DNA of 46,944 nt from contig DASWRT010000086.1 of the NCBI GenBank assembly GCA_036403035.1, positions 1 through 46,944 of the forward strand, written 5' to 3'. Source of the stretch: DASWRT01 sp036403035. Its GTDB lineage: Bacteria; Pseudomonadota; Alphaproteobacteria; ATCC43930; CGMCC-115725. Under the pieces are notes generated by a model. It saw only the letters and a program-made list of their open reading frames with translations, did no database searches and was not told the DNA's origin. This document shows, in pieces, positions 40,011 through 46,944 of the stretch. Every line of letters starts with the position of its first letter. Within the stretch, counting starts at the first letter, position 1. A program made the position numbers and the translations under genes.

Positions 40011-40047
40011 TTCCATCGCCCGGAAAAAACTTCGGGCGGCGATGGAA
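40011..40047. terminator. Hairpin between the CDP-alcohol transferase gene and the next gene
   Basis: TTCCATCGCC (40011-40020) pairs with GGCGATGGAA (40038-40047). An alternative fold extends it with CGCCCG/CGGGCG and a 3-nt bulge. No T-run follows. It lies 63 bp after the transferase gene stop and 30 bp before the next ATG, so it may terminate or regulate. Confidence 0.45.
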
Positions 40048-40076
40048 AGATTCCGCGGCGGAGGCGTTTACCGTGC

Positions 40077-42005
40077 ATGTCGGAGACCCCCGAACTTACT
40101 CTGGACGGCCGTCGAGGTAAAGCCGACGCCGTCCGGGAACATGCCGAAGCGGAACTCGCGCGTCTCGATTCCGTCTGGATCGTCCTGAGCGAGCTGCTTA
40201 TCGGCAACCCTCCGGACGAAGTCGTGATCGACTATGTCGCGATGCATCCGGACCGCGGTATCGCGCTCATCGATCTCGACCGCGGCGACGCCGGCACGAC
40301 GGCTGAGCGGGCAACCAGCCGTTTCCGGGAGTTGCTGGTCGCGGAGCGTTTCCACGAGTTCTTTCCCGGCCATCTGCCGATCGCGCATGTCACCGTTCCG
40401 CCGCAACCGGGCTTCCTGCTCCAGCCGAAGATAGATGCGGCGCTCGCAGCAGCGGGGACGCCGACCGTCGAGCCGGGCGATTGGGCGAACGCGCTCGGCG
40501 ATCTTCTGATCGGCCCCGATGACGGCGAATCGGTAACGGCAGCGGAGACCGAGGCGCAGCCGCCGACTGCGGGTGAGCCGAGTTTCGCCGCCATCACACC
40601 GGGAGAGAGCGAGAACCGCGGCAGCACAGTACATGCCGCCGCCTACCCGGAGCCCAACGTCGGCGAGGCGGTCCGACTTGCCGCGGAACGGGCGTCGCGG
40701 CCGATCCCTGACGTCGCCGCCACGGCCCGGACTTCCCGCACAGCGTCTCCCGTCACCGAGGGGCACGAGCGACCGCAGGGATTTGACGCGTACCGTCCGA
40801 TGTTCGAGCCGACGCCGGAGGAGGAGGCACTGCGGCCACGGCGCCGCCGCGGGTGGCTGCTCGGCGCGACGGCGGCAGTCGCGTTGCTCGTGGCCGGCGG
40901 CGTGTTCGGCCTTGGCGGCATCAATCACCTGCTTCCGGCGAACGACGATGGCGCCGCGACGAGCGATACGGTGGCGAGCGCCGGTCCTACGGCACCGTCG
41001 ATCACCCTTCCGACGGAAGCGCCGCCATCGCAATCGACGCCGAGCGATACGGCAACGGCCGACGCGAAGCCGCCGGCAGCGGCGACTCCGGCACCGGCCG
41101 ATACCGCAGCAACGGAACCGGCAGCGAAACCTGTGGTCTCGGAGGAAACACCGCCGCGGAGCCCGCCATCGACGGTCGCCGTCGCCCCGCCCTCGCCGCT
41201 ACCCGCCGCCGAGCCGGCTCAGCACGAGGAAGAGAAGCGCACTGCGGCTGCGGCTGCGGCGCCGGCCGAGATGCCACCAACTCCGACACCGGCACCGGCA
41301 GCCCCAGCGCCCGCCCCGGCGGAGCCCGCCGCATCCGCTTCGGCGGCGCCCGCGCCCGCTCCGGCCGTACCCGCCGCCGACACGCAGCCGTCGGGCAGGA
41401 ACGGCGAGGTGCAGACACCTCCCGCCGCCACGGCGGCACGGCAGCCCGAACGTCCGCCATCCGTCGCGCAGAAAGCGCCGGCCGCCGAGCCGCGCTCGCG
41501 CGCGCCGACCCGTCTCGCCTCGCGGCCGCCGGTCGTCGAGCCGCGCCAAGCGGAGCGATCGGTCGCCCCGCCGCCGCTGGGACGATACAGCGCTGCGCCG
41601 CCGCGGCCTCTTACGCCATCGACGGCGACAGCCCCGGCATCGTCACGCGAAGGCCCGCCGATCGATGCCAGCGACCTGCCGCCGCTCGAACCGGGCGCCG
41701 GCTCATCGTCTCCGCCGCCGCCGCTGCAACGTCCGGCCTATGGCGACTCGTCCGTATCGGCACTGCCGTCGCTGCCGCCGACCGTCGCCCAGGCGAACAC
41801 ACCGGTCCCCGTGCCGCCGCCGGCGCCGCCGATGGGCAGCCTCGCCGGCTCGGCAGGCGCACCGAGCCGTACCGCCGATATGACGGATTGCCGCCCTTAC
41901 ACGTCGGCGACCAGCATTACCGGTCAGGAGCGCAGCGTCGAAGGGATGGCATGCCGGCTTCCGGACGGACGCTGGAAGCTGGTGACGGAGGCGCCGCGCC
42001 GCTGA
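40077..42005 (+). CDS. Pro/Ala-rich single-pass membrane protein with C-terminal surface-antigen-like motif
   Basis: 642 residues, architecture by eye. Residues 1-140 form a mixed alpha/beta region (LDSVWIVLSELLIGNPPDEV, VAMHPDRGIALIDLD), perhaps NERD-like. An acidic linker, then a basic stop-transfer segment and one membrane helix follow (RPRRRRGWLLGATAAVALLV, near 270-290). About 300 residues are Pro/Ala/Thr-rich and probably disordered. The C end (CRPYTSATSITGQERSVEGM, then ACRLPDGRWKLV) recalls the glycine-zipper/17-kDa surface antigen tail. With N-in topology the tail would face the periplasm. The function is unknown; the long Pro-Ala rod could span the periplasm as in TonB. ATG 40077 has GGAGG about 13 nt upstream. 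Confidence 0.75.
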   Translation: MSETPELTLDGRRGKADAVREHAEAELARLDSVWIVLSELLIGNPPDEVVIDYVAMHPDRGIALIDLDRGDAGTTAERATSRFRELLVAERFHEFFPGHLPIAHVTVPPQPGFLLQPKIDAALAAAGTPTVEPGDWANALGDLLIGPDDGESVTAAETEAQPPTAGEPSFAAITPGESENRGSTVHAAAYPEPNVGEAVRLAAERASRPIPDVAATARTSRTASPVTEGHERPQGFDAYRPMFEPTPEEEALRPRRRRGWLLGATAAVALLVAGGVFGLGGINHLLPANDDGAATSDTVASAGPTAPSITLPTEAPPSQSTPSDTATADAKPPAAATPAPADTAATEPAAKPVVSEETPPRSPPSTVAVAPPSPLPAAEPAQHEEEKRTAAAAAAPAEMPPTPTPAPAAPAPAPAEPAASASAAPAPAPAVPAADTQPSGRNGEVQTPPAATAARQPERPPSVAQKAPAAEPRSRAPTRLASRPPVVEPRQAERSVAPPPLGRYSAAPPRPLTPSTATAPASSREGPPIDASDLPPLEPGAGSSSPPPPLQRPAYGDSSVSALPSLPPTVAQANTPVPVPPPAPPMGSLAGSAGAPSRTADMTDCRPYTSATSITGQERSVEGMACRLPDGRWKLVTEAPRR

Positions 42006-42136
42006 GCCAACGGCATCGCGGACGAACCGACGCCGCACGCGGAACCAGTCTGCGCGCGGCCATGTCGCGTGGAGTTGCGTCCGGAGCATCGCTGGGCTAA
42101 GCGTCGGCCGCCCTGCTTCTCCACGGACCGACGCCG

Positions 42137-43438
42137 ATGATCCCACGCTACAGCCGCCCCGAGATGAGCGCCATCTGGGCGCCGGAGAACCGCTTCCGCA
42201 TCTGGTTCGAGATCGAGGCGCACGCCTGCGACGCGCAGGCCAAGCTCGGCGTGATCCCCGAAAGCGCCGCCCGCGCGGTGTGGGAGCGCGGCGGCTTCGA
42301 CATCCCGCGCATTGACGAGATCGAGCGCGAGACGAAGCACGACGTGATCGCCTTCCTGACCAGCCTCGCCGAGTTCGTCGGGCCGGAAGCGCGCTTCGTC
42401 CATCAGGGCATGACATCGAGCGACGTGCTCGACACCTGCCTCGCGGTTCAGCTGAAGCAGGCGAGCGACATCCTGCTCGCCGACATCGACGGCCTGCTCG
42501 CCGCGCTGAAGCGGCGTGCCTTCGAGTTCAAGGACACGCCGACGATCGGACGCAGCCACGGCATCCACGCCGAGCCGACGACCTTCGGGCTCAAGCTGGC
42601 CGGGCACTATGCCGAGTTCCAGCGCAACCGGCGGCGGCTGGAGGCGGCGCGCGACGAGATCGCGACCTGCGCGATCTCCGGCGCGGTCGGCACCTTCGCC
42701 AACATCGACCCGGCGGTCGAGGCGCATGTCGCCGAGAAGATGGGCTTGAAGCCGGAACCGGTCTCGACGCAGGTGATCCCGCGCGACCGGCATGCCGCGT
42801 TCTTCGCCGCGCTCGGCGTCGTCGCGTCGTCGATCGAGCGGCTGGCCGTCGAGATACGCCACCTGCAACGCACCGAGGTGCGCGAGGCCGAGGAATATTT
42901 CTCGCCGGGTCAGAAGGGCTCGTCGGCGATGCCGCACAAGCGGAACCCGGTGCTGACCGAGAACCTGACCGGCCTCGCCCGCGTCGTCCGCGCCGCGGTG
43001 ACGCCGGTAATGGAGAACGTGGCGCTCTGGCACGAGCGCGACATCTCGCATTCCGCGGTCGAGCGCATCATGGCGCCGGATACGACGATCGCGCTCGATT
43101 TCGCGCTGGCGCGGCTCACCGGTGTCGTCGACAAGCTCGTCGTCTATCCCGAGCGGATGCGGCAGAACCTCGAATCGCTGGGCGGCATCGTCCATTCGCA
43201 GCGGGTCCTGCTCGCGCTCACCCAGGCCGGGATGAGCCGGGAGGACGCTTATGCGGCGGTGCAGCGCAACGCGATGTCGGCGTGGCGCGGCGAGGACCGC
43301 TTCATCGACCTCCTGAAACGCGACGCCGAGGTGGCGAAACATCTGTCGCCAGCCGCGCTCGATGCGCTGTTCGACGACGCCTACCACACCAAGCACGTGG
43401 ACACGATCTTCCGCCGGGTATTCGGCGAGGCGGGATGA
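42137..43438 (+). CDS. purB: Adenylosuccinate lyase
   Basis: 433-residue purine-synthesis enzyme that cleaves SAICAR and adenylosuccinate. It shows the MIPRYSRPEMSAIWAPENRF start, HQGMTSSDVLDTC, the GRSHGIHAEPTTFG catalytic-His region, and the fumarase-superfamily signature GSSAMPHKRNP. Length is normal for the short type. ATG 42137 lies 131 bp after the previous gene. The following 172 bp carry no recognisable site. Confidence 0.98.
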   Translation: MIPRYSRPEMSAIWAPENRFRIWFEIEAHACDAQAKLGVIPESAARAVWERGGFDIPRIDEIERETKHDVIAFLTSLAEFVGPEARFVHQGMTSSDVLDTCLAVQLKQASDILLADIDGLLAALKRRAFEFKDTPTIGRSHGIHAEPTTFGLKLAGHYAEFQRNRRRLEAARDEIATCAISGAVGTFANIDPAVEAHVAEKMGLKPEPVSTQVIPRDRHAAFFAALGVVASSIERLAVEIRHLQRTEVREAEEYFSPGQKGSSAMPHKRNPVLTENLTGLARVVRAAVTPVMENVALWHERDISHSAVERIMAPDTTIALDFALARLTGVVDKLVVYPERMRQNLESLGGIVHSQRVLLALTQAGMSREDAYAAVQRNAMSAWRGEDRFIDLLKRDAEVAKHLSPAALDALFDDAYHTKHVDTIFRRVFGEAG

Positions 43439-43610
43439 GAGGAGCGGCGACGGCACGGACCGTCTGCGCGGCTGCGGCCGGCATTTCTTTTCTCCACCGG
43501 TAATCGAAGCGTCTCCTGCTTTCTATTGATTTTGTATGGTCCGAAGCGGATGATTCGCTGAATCCACTTGCCAAGCCGGTCTGTTTTGCCGCTCATCGAA
43601 CATTGACCGC

Positions 43611-45977
43611 ATGGATATCGCTGAAACGAACGGCATACTCGACCGCGTCTTCAAGGGGACGCTGACCGACCGCGACGCGGCGGCGCTTCAGTGCGCGCTC
43701 GCGTCCGGCCCGGTGCCGACCGAGATCGCCGCCCAGATGGCGGCGCTGCTGCGCCGCTTCTCACTGGTGCTGGAGGTTGTCGGCGCCTCGGAGTCGGTGT
43801 CGCTCGACACGCTCCTGCCGCGGCTGATCGACCTGATCACCGAGAGCCTGGAGGCGGACCGGGCCACGCTGTTCCTGCACGACGCCGAAACCGGGCATCT
43901 CTTCTCGCGCGTCGCGCGCGGCGACCTGATCGCCGAAATCCGCATCCCGCGCGACGCCGGCATCGCCGGCGCGGTGTTCTGCAGCGGTCAGGCCGAGATC
44001 ATTCCGGACGCCTATGCCGACCCGCGCTTCAATCAGGAGGTCGACCGGCGGACCGGATACCGCACCAAGTCGATCCTGTGCGTGCCGCTGCGCAACCGCG
44101 CCGGCCACGCGATCGGCGTCACCCAGGTGCTGAACAAGCATAACGGCGGTTTCGACGACAACGACCTCGCGCTGCTGGAGACGATCACCGCACAGGCCGC
44201 GGCGGCACTTGAGCATGCCCAGATGTTCGAGCGGCTGGAGCGGGCGCACAACGACGAGCAGCAGCTGCTGGAGGTGACGGAGTCGATCTCGTCGGAGCTG
44301 CATCTCGACCAGCTCCTCGGGCGCATCGTCACCGCGGTGACCAGCCTGCTCGACGCCGAGCGCTCGACGCTGTTCGTCCACGACCCGAAGACCGGCGAAT
44401 TGTGGTCGCGCGTTGCCGAAGGCACCGCGGCCAAGGAGATCCGCATCCCCGCGACCGCCGGCATCGCCGGCGCCGCCTTCTCCAGCCGCGAGCTGCTCAA
44501 CATTCCAGACGCCTACGCCGACCCACGGTTCAACCAGGAGGTCGACCGGCGGACCGGATACCGCACCCGCTCGATCCTCGCGATGCCGGTGCTCGACCGT
44601 AGCGGCGTCGCGGTCGGCGTGGTCCAGGTGCTGAACAAGCGAGGCGGCCCGTTCACGCAGATCGACGAGCGGCGGCTCAAGGGGCTCTCGGCGCAGATCG
44701 CGATCGCGATCCAGAACGCCCAGCTCTTCGCCGACGTGCTGGCGCTGAAGAACTACAACGAGAGCATCCTGAAGTCGCTGTCGAACGGCGTCATCACGCT
44801 CGACGGCGAGATGCGGGTCATCAAGGTCAACGAGGCGGCGCAGCGCATCCTCGGCGTCGCCGCCGACCAGCTCGCCTCGGTGCCGGCCGAAACCGTGTTC
44901 GCGGCGCGCAATCCGTGGATCCTGCGGAGTCTGCGCACCGTGGCCGAGAGCGGCGGCAGCGACTACCAGGCCGACACCGATCTCGAGTCCGCCGACGGCC
45001 GGCGCGCGTCGGTCAATCTCACGACGACGCCGCTGTTCGACGTCGAGGGAGCGATGATCGGCCTGATGCTGATCCTCGAAGACATCACCCGCGAGAAGCG
45101 GATGCGCGGCACGATGTCCCGCTACATGGCGAAGGAAGTCGTCGAGAAGCTGCTCGATGGCGGCGAGGAGGTGCTGCAAGGCACGTCGACCGTCGCCACC
45201 GTCCTGTTCTCAGACATCCGCCGCTTCACCACGATCGCCGAGGGGATGACCGCGCGCGACACGGTGACGATGCTCAACGAGTACTTCACCGAGATGGTGG
45301 AGGTGATCTTCAGGTACGGCGGCATCCTCGACAAGTATATCGGCGACGCCATCATGGCGAGCTTCGGCGCGCCGCTCCAAGCCCCCGACGACGCCGACAA
45401 CGCGGTCCGCGTCGCGAACGAGATGATCCGAGCGCTGCGCCGCTTCAACGGAGAGCGGGCGGCGAAGGGTCTGGCGCCGATCGACATCGGCATCGGGCTT
45501 GCCACGGGCGAGGTGCTCGCCGGCAGCATCGGCTCGGCGAAGCGCCTGGAATACACGGTGATCGGCGACAGCGTGAACCTCGCGTCCCGCCTCGAAGGCG
45601 CGACCAAGCATTACGGGACACCGATCCTGCTCGACGGCACCACGGCGCGCGGCACCCGCTCGGCGAAGCTTCTCCGGCGGGTCGACCGGCTGCGCGTCAA
45701 GGGCAAGGCGAAGCCCGCCGACGTGTTCGAATCGCTCGACTACTATCATGCCGAGGACGCGGTTCCGGCGATCGAGCGCCTGATCGAAACGTTCGAGCGC
45801 GGCCTCCGGCGGTACGAGCAGCGCGACTGGGCAGGCGCGATCGACTCGTTCGCGACCGTGCTCGAACTCGTGCCGCAGGACGGTCCGTCCCTCGTCTATC
45901 TCAACCGCTGCCGGTACTATCAACAGCACCCGCCGGGCGAAGCATGGGACGGGGTGTGGGAGATGGCCGAGAAATAG
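43611..45977 (+). CDS. Class III adenylate/guanylate cyclase with tandem GAF and PAS domains
   Basis: 788 residues, probably cytoplasmic. Two GAF domains (about 60-205 and 225-370) each carry an NKFDE-like motif (VLNKHNGGFDDNDLALL; VLNKRGGPFTQIDERRL), the hallmark of cyclic-nucleotide-binding GAFs. A PAS domain follows (380-490), then the cyclase domain (530-700) with metal Asp535 (LFSDIRRFT) and Asp579 (KYIGDAIMASF); the adenine-selecting Lys575 and Thr649 (EYTVIGDSVNLASRLE) favour cAMP. A short TPR-like helical tail ends the protein. The plan matches cyanobacterial CyaB1/CyaB2. ATG 43611 lacks a good ribosome site. It ends with a strong terminator. Confidence 0.95.
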   Translation: MDIAETNGILDRVFKGTLTDRDAAALQCALASGPVPTEIAAQMAALLRRFSLVLEVVGASESVSLDTLLPRLIDLITESLEADRATLFLHDAETGHLFSRVARGDLIAEIRIPRDAGIAGAVFCSGQAEIIPDAYADPRFNQEVDRRTGYRTKSILCVPLRNRAGHAIGVTQVLNKHNGGFDDNDLALLETITAQAAAALEHAQMFERLERAHNDEQQLLEVTESISSELHLDQLLGRIVTAVTSLLDAERSTLFVHDPKTGELWSRVAEGTAAKEIRIPATAGIAGAAFSSRELLNIPDAYADPRFNQEVDRRTGYRTRSILAMPVLDRSGVAVGVVQVLNKRGGPFTQIDERRLKGLSAQIAIAIQNAQLFADVLALKNYNESILKSLSNGVITLDGEMRVIKVNEAAQRILGVAADQLASVPAETVFAARNPWILRSLRTVAESGGSDYQADTDLESADGRRASVNLTTTPLFDVEGAMIGLMLILEDITREKRMRGTMSRYMAKEVVEKLLDGGEEVLQGTSTVATVLFSDIRRFTTIAEGMTARDTVTMLNEYFTEMVEVIFRYGGILDKYIGDAIMASFGAPLQAPDDADNAVRVANEMIRALRRFNGERAAKGLAPIDIGIGLATGEVLAGSIGSAKRLEYTVIGDSVNLASRLEGATKHYGTPILLDGTTARGTRSAKLLRRVDRLRVKGKAKPADVFESLDYYHAEDAVPAIERLIETFERGLRRYEQRDWAGAIDSFATVLELVPQDGPSLVYLNRCRYYQQHPPGEAWDGVWEMAEK
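44034..44567 (+). repeat. Near-identical DNA in the two GAF domains
   Basis: A 33-nt exact match occurs at 44034-44066 and 44535-44567, 501 bp apart (167 codons), in equivalent positions of the two GAF domains, with close similarity on both sides. It encodes QEVDRRTGYRT. Conservation at synonymous sites indicates recent duplication or ongoing gene conversion. Confidence 0.85.
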
Positions 45978-45980
45978 GAC

Positions 45981-46029
45981 GGCACGACGGCGGTGACAGT
46001 TGATTAACCACCGCCGTGCCTATCTCTTT
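45981..46029 (+). terminator. Rho-independent terminator after the cyclase gene
   Basis: Stem ACGGCGGTG (45987-45995) with CACCGCCGT (46009-46017), 13-nt AT-rich loop, and extra GGCAC/GTGCC pairing outside a small bulge. A T-rich run (TATCTCTTT) follows. It starts 4 bp after the stop codon. Confidence 0.8.
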
Positions 46030-46099
46030 AAGAACAAGACGACGAGCATGGCGGGACGGCAGCGGCAGCTTCCGTCGTTCCGCGCGGAGGGACGCAAAC

Positions 46100-46944
46100 G
46101 TGATCCTGGTCACCGGAGCCACCGGAACGGTCGGCTATCAGCTCGTGATGCGGCTCGCCGCCGCCGGTTATGACGTGCGGGCGATGGTCCGCAATCCGGA
46201 ACGGGCGGCGGCGCTGCGGTCCTTCGATGTCGACCTCGTCCTCGGCGACTTCGCGGTTCCCAAGACGCTCGACGCGGCGCTCAAAGGCGTCGAGCGCGCG
46301 TTCCTGCTGCCGCCGTCGTCGCTCCAGCAGGTCCGCTACGAGACGAACTTCATCGAGGCGGCGCAACGCGCCGGGCTTCGTCATCTCGTCAAGCTGTCGG
46401 TCATCGCCGCCGACATCAAGTCGACCGGCCCGATCACGCAGTGGCACGGCATGGCGGAGCGCCGCATCGAGTCGGCCGGCATCTCCTACACCTTCCTTCG
46501 TCCGGCGCTCTATATGCAGGACCTGCTGTGGCTCGCCGCCGACGTCCGGGAAAGCGGAACCGTCCATCTGCCGATCGAGGGGATGCGGGTGGCGCTGGTC
46601 GACGCCCGCGACGTCGCGGCGGTCGCGGCCGCGATGCTGACCGAGCCGGGGCACGAGGGCCGCACCTATACGCTGACCGGGCCGGACGTGCTGGCCCCCC
46701 CGGACATCGCACGCCATCTCTCGGCCGCCGCCGGACGCGAGATCGGCGTCGCCAGCGTCGGCTGCGGCGACTTCAAGCGGGTCGTCATGAACCGGGGCGT
46801 CCGGGAGGCGCTGGCCGATGCGTTCGTCTCGATCTGGCGCTCAGCGGAGGACGGGCGCTTCGCCGCGGTGACCGACGACATCGAGCGGGTGCTCGGGCGG
46901 CATGCCGCGCCGTTCGCCCGGTTCGCCTGCGACTACGCGCACGC
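46100..46944 (+). CDS. NmrA-like NAD(P)-binding protein (3' end missing)
   Basis: Open from GTG 46100 to the window end (281 codons, no stop), with GGAGGG 8 nt before the start. Atypical short-chain dehydrogenase fold: VILVTGATGTVGYQLVMRLA (Gly-rich NAD(P) loop near residue 6), RAMVRNPERAAAL, LVLGDFAVPKTLDAALKGV, LRHLVKLSVIAAD, and FLRPALYMQDLL. NmrA/HSCARG and QorB-like members are redox sensors or quinone reductases. Such proteins are about 280-300 residues, so only a few residues may be missing. It is separated from the cyclase gene by a terminator, so it has its own promoter. Confidence 0.88.
   Translation, partial: MILVTGATGTVGYQLVMRLAAAGYDVRAMVRNPERAAALRSFDVDLVLGDFAVPKTLDAALKGVERAFLLPPSSLQQVRYETNFIEAAQRAGLRHLVKLSVIAADIKSTGPITQWHGMAERRIESAGISYTFLRPALYMQDLLWLAADVRESGTVHLPIEGMRVALVDARDVAAVAAAMLTEPGHEGRTYTLTGPDVLAPPDIARHLSAAAGREIGVASVGCGDFKRVVMNRGVREALADAFVSIWRSAEDGRFAAVTDDIERVLGRHAAPFARFACDYAH

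Overview
The window is chromosomal DNA from a motile, very GC-rich alphaproteobacterium. Three things point there: a full-length ctrA (receiver Asp51, transcriptional regulatory C domain), a chpT-type phosphotransferase, and TTAA-N7-TTAA (CtrA-box) sequences in front of flagellar and chemotaxis genes. Gene order (fliJ-fliI / ctrA / cheR-B-Y-W-A / chpT / DUF3553) resembles Rhodospirillales-like lineages more than Caulobacter, but this is an inference and no species can be named. Nothing looks like a prophage, plasmid, ICE or CRISPR locus.

Region 1 (1-6.3 kb) is flagellar: the 3' part of flhA, flhF, flhG, a repetitive Ala/Pro-rich FliK-like hook-length gene, and on the opposite strand a 59-codon gene for a FlbD-like protein. 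Region 2 (6.4-8.3 kb) is a divergent TetR/flavin monooxygenase pair with two 18-bp palindromic operators. Region 3 (8.3-18.0 kb) is the motility and cell-cycle block: fliJ-fliI (minus), ctrA (plus), cheA-cheW-cheY-cheB-cheR (one minus-strand operon) and chpT (minus). CtrA boxes lie upstream of fliI and cheA, and a near-match lies upstream of ctrA, which suggests CtrA controls its neighbours.

Region 4 (18.1-24.6 kb): a DUF3553 gene, a spermidine synthase-like gene, and a molybdenum-cofactor/formate dehydrogenase group (mobA-fdhD on minus; a soluble histidine kinase, moaA and nadK on plus), followed by a PH-domain membrane protein. Region 5 (24.9-28.9 kb) holds N-acyl amino-acid hydrolases: N-formylglutamate amidohydrolase, an ArgE-type deacetylase, a HAD phosphatase and an AstE/aspartoacylase-like enzyme. 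Region 6 (29-33.6 kb) has two large sensor kinases. One is RpfC-like; its partner carries an RpfG-like receiver but has a PAS-histidine kinase where RpfG has HD-GYP. A tRNA-Leu(TAA) follows.

Region 7 (33.8-36.5 kb): a CinA-like MoCF-domain gene, map and radC, with a MITE-like inverted-repeat element between the first two. Region 8 (36.5-39.9 kb) is a divergent set (nucleotidyltransferase + PhyH dioxygenase; HpnL-like membrane protein + CDP-alcohol phosphatidyltransferase) that looks like an uncharacterised lipid head-group pathway. Region 9 (40-46.9 kb): a Pro/Ala-rich single-pass membrane protein, purB, a GAF-GAF-PAS class III adenylate cyclase with a strong terminator, and the 5' part of an NmrA-like gene cut by the window end.

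Several intergenic spaces contain small repeats: an inverted pair of GC-rich palindromes after flhA, two copies of an element sharing a 16-nt core (near 5.9 and 24.8 kb), and the MITE-like element at 34.6 kb. The strongest candidates for something undescribed are the lipid head-group cluster, the RpfC plus RpfG-receiver-kinase pair, and the unannotated 59-aa flagellar-locus protein.
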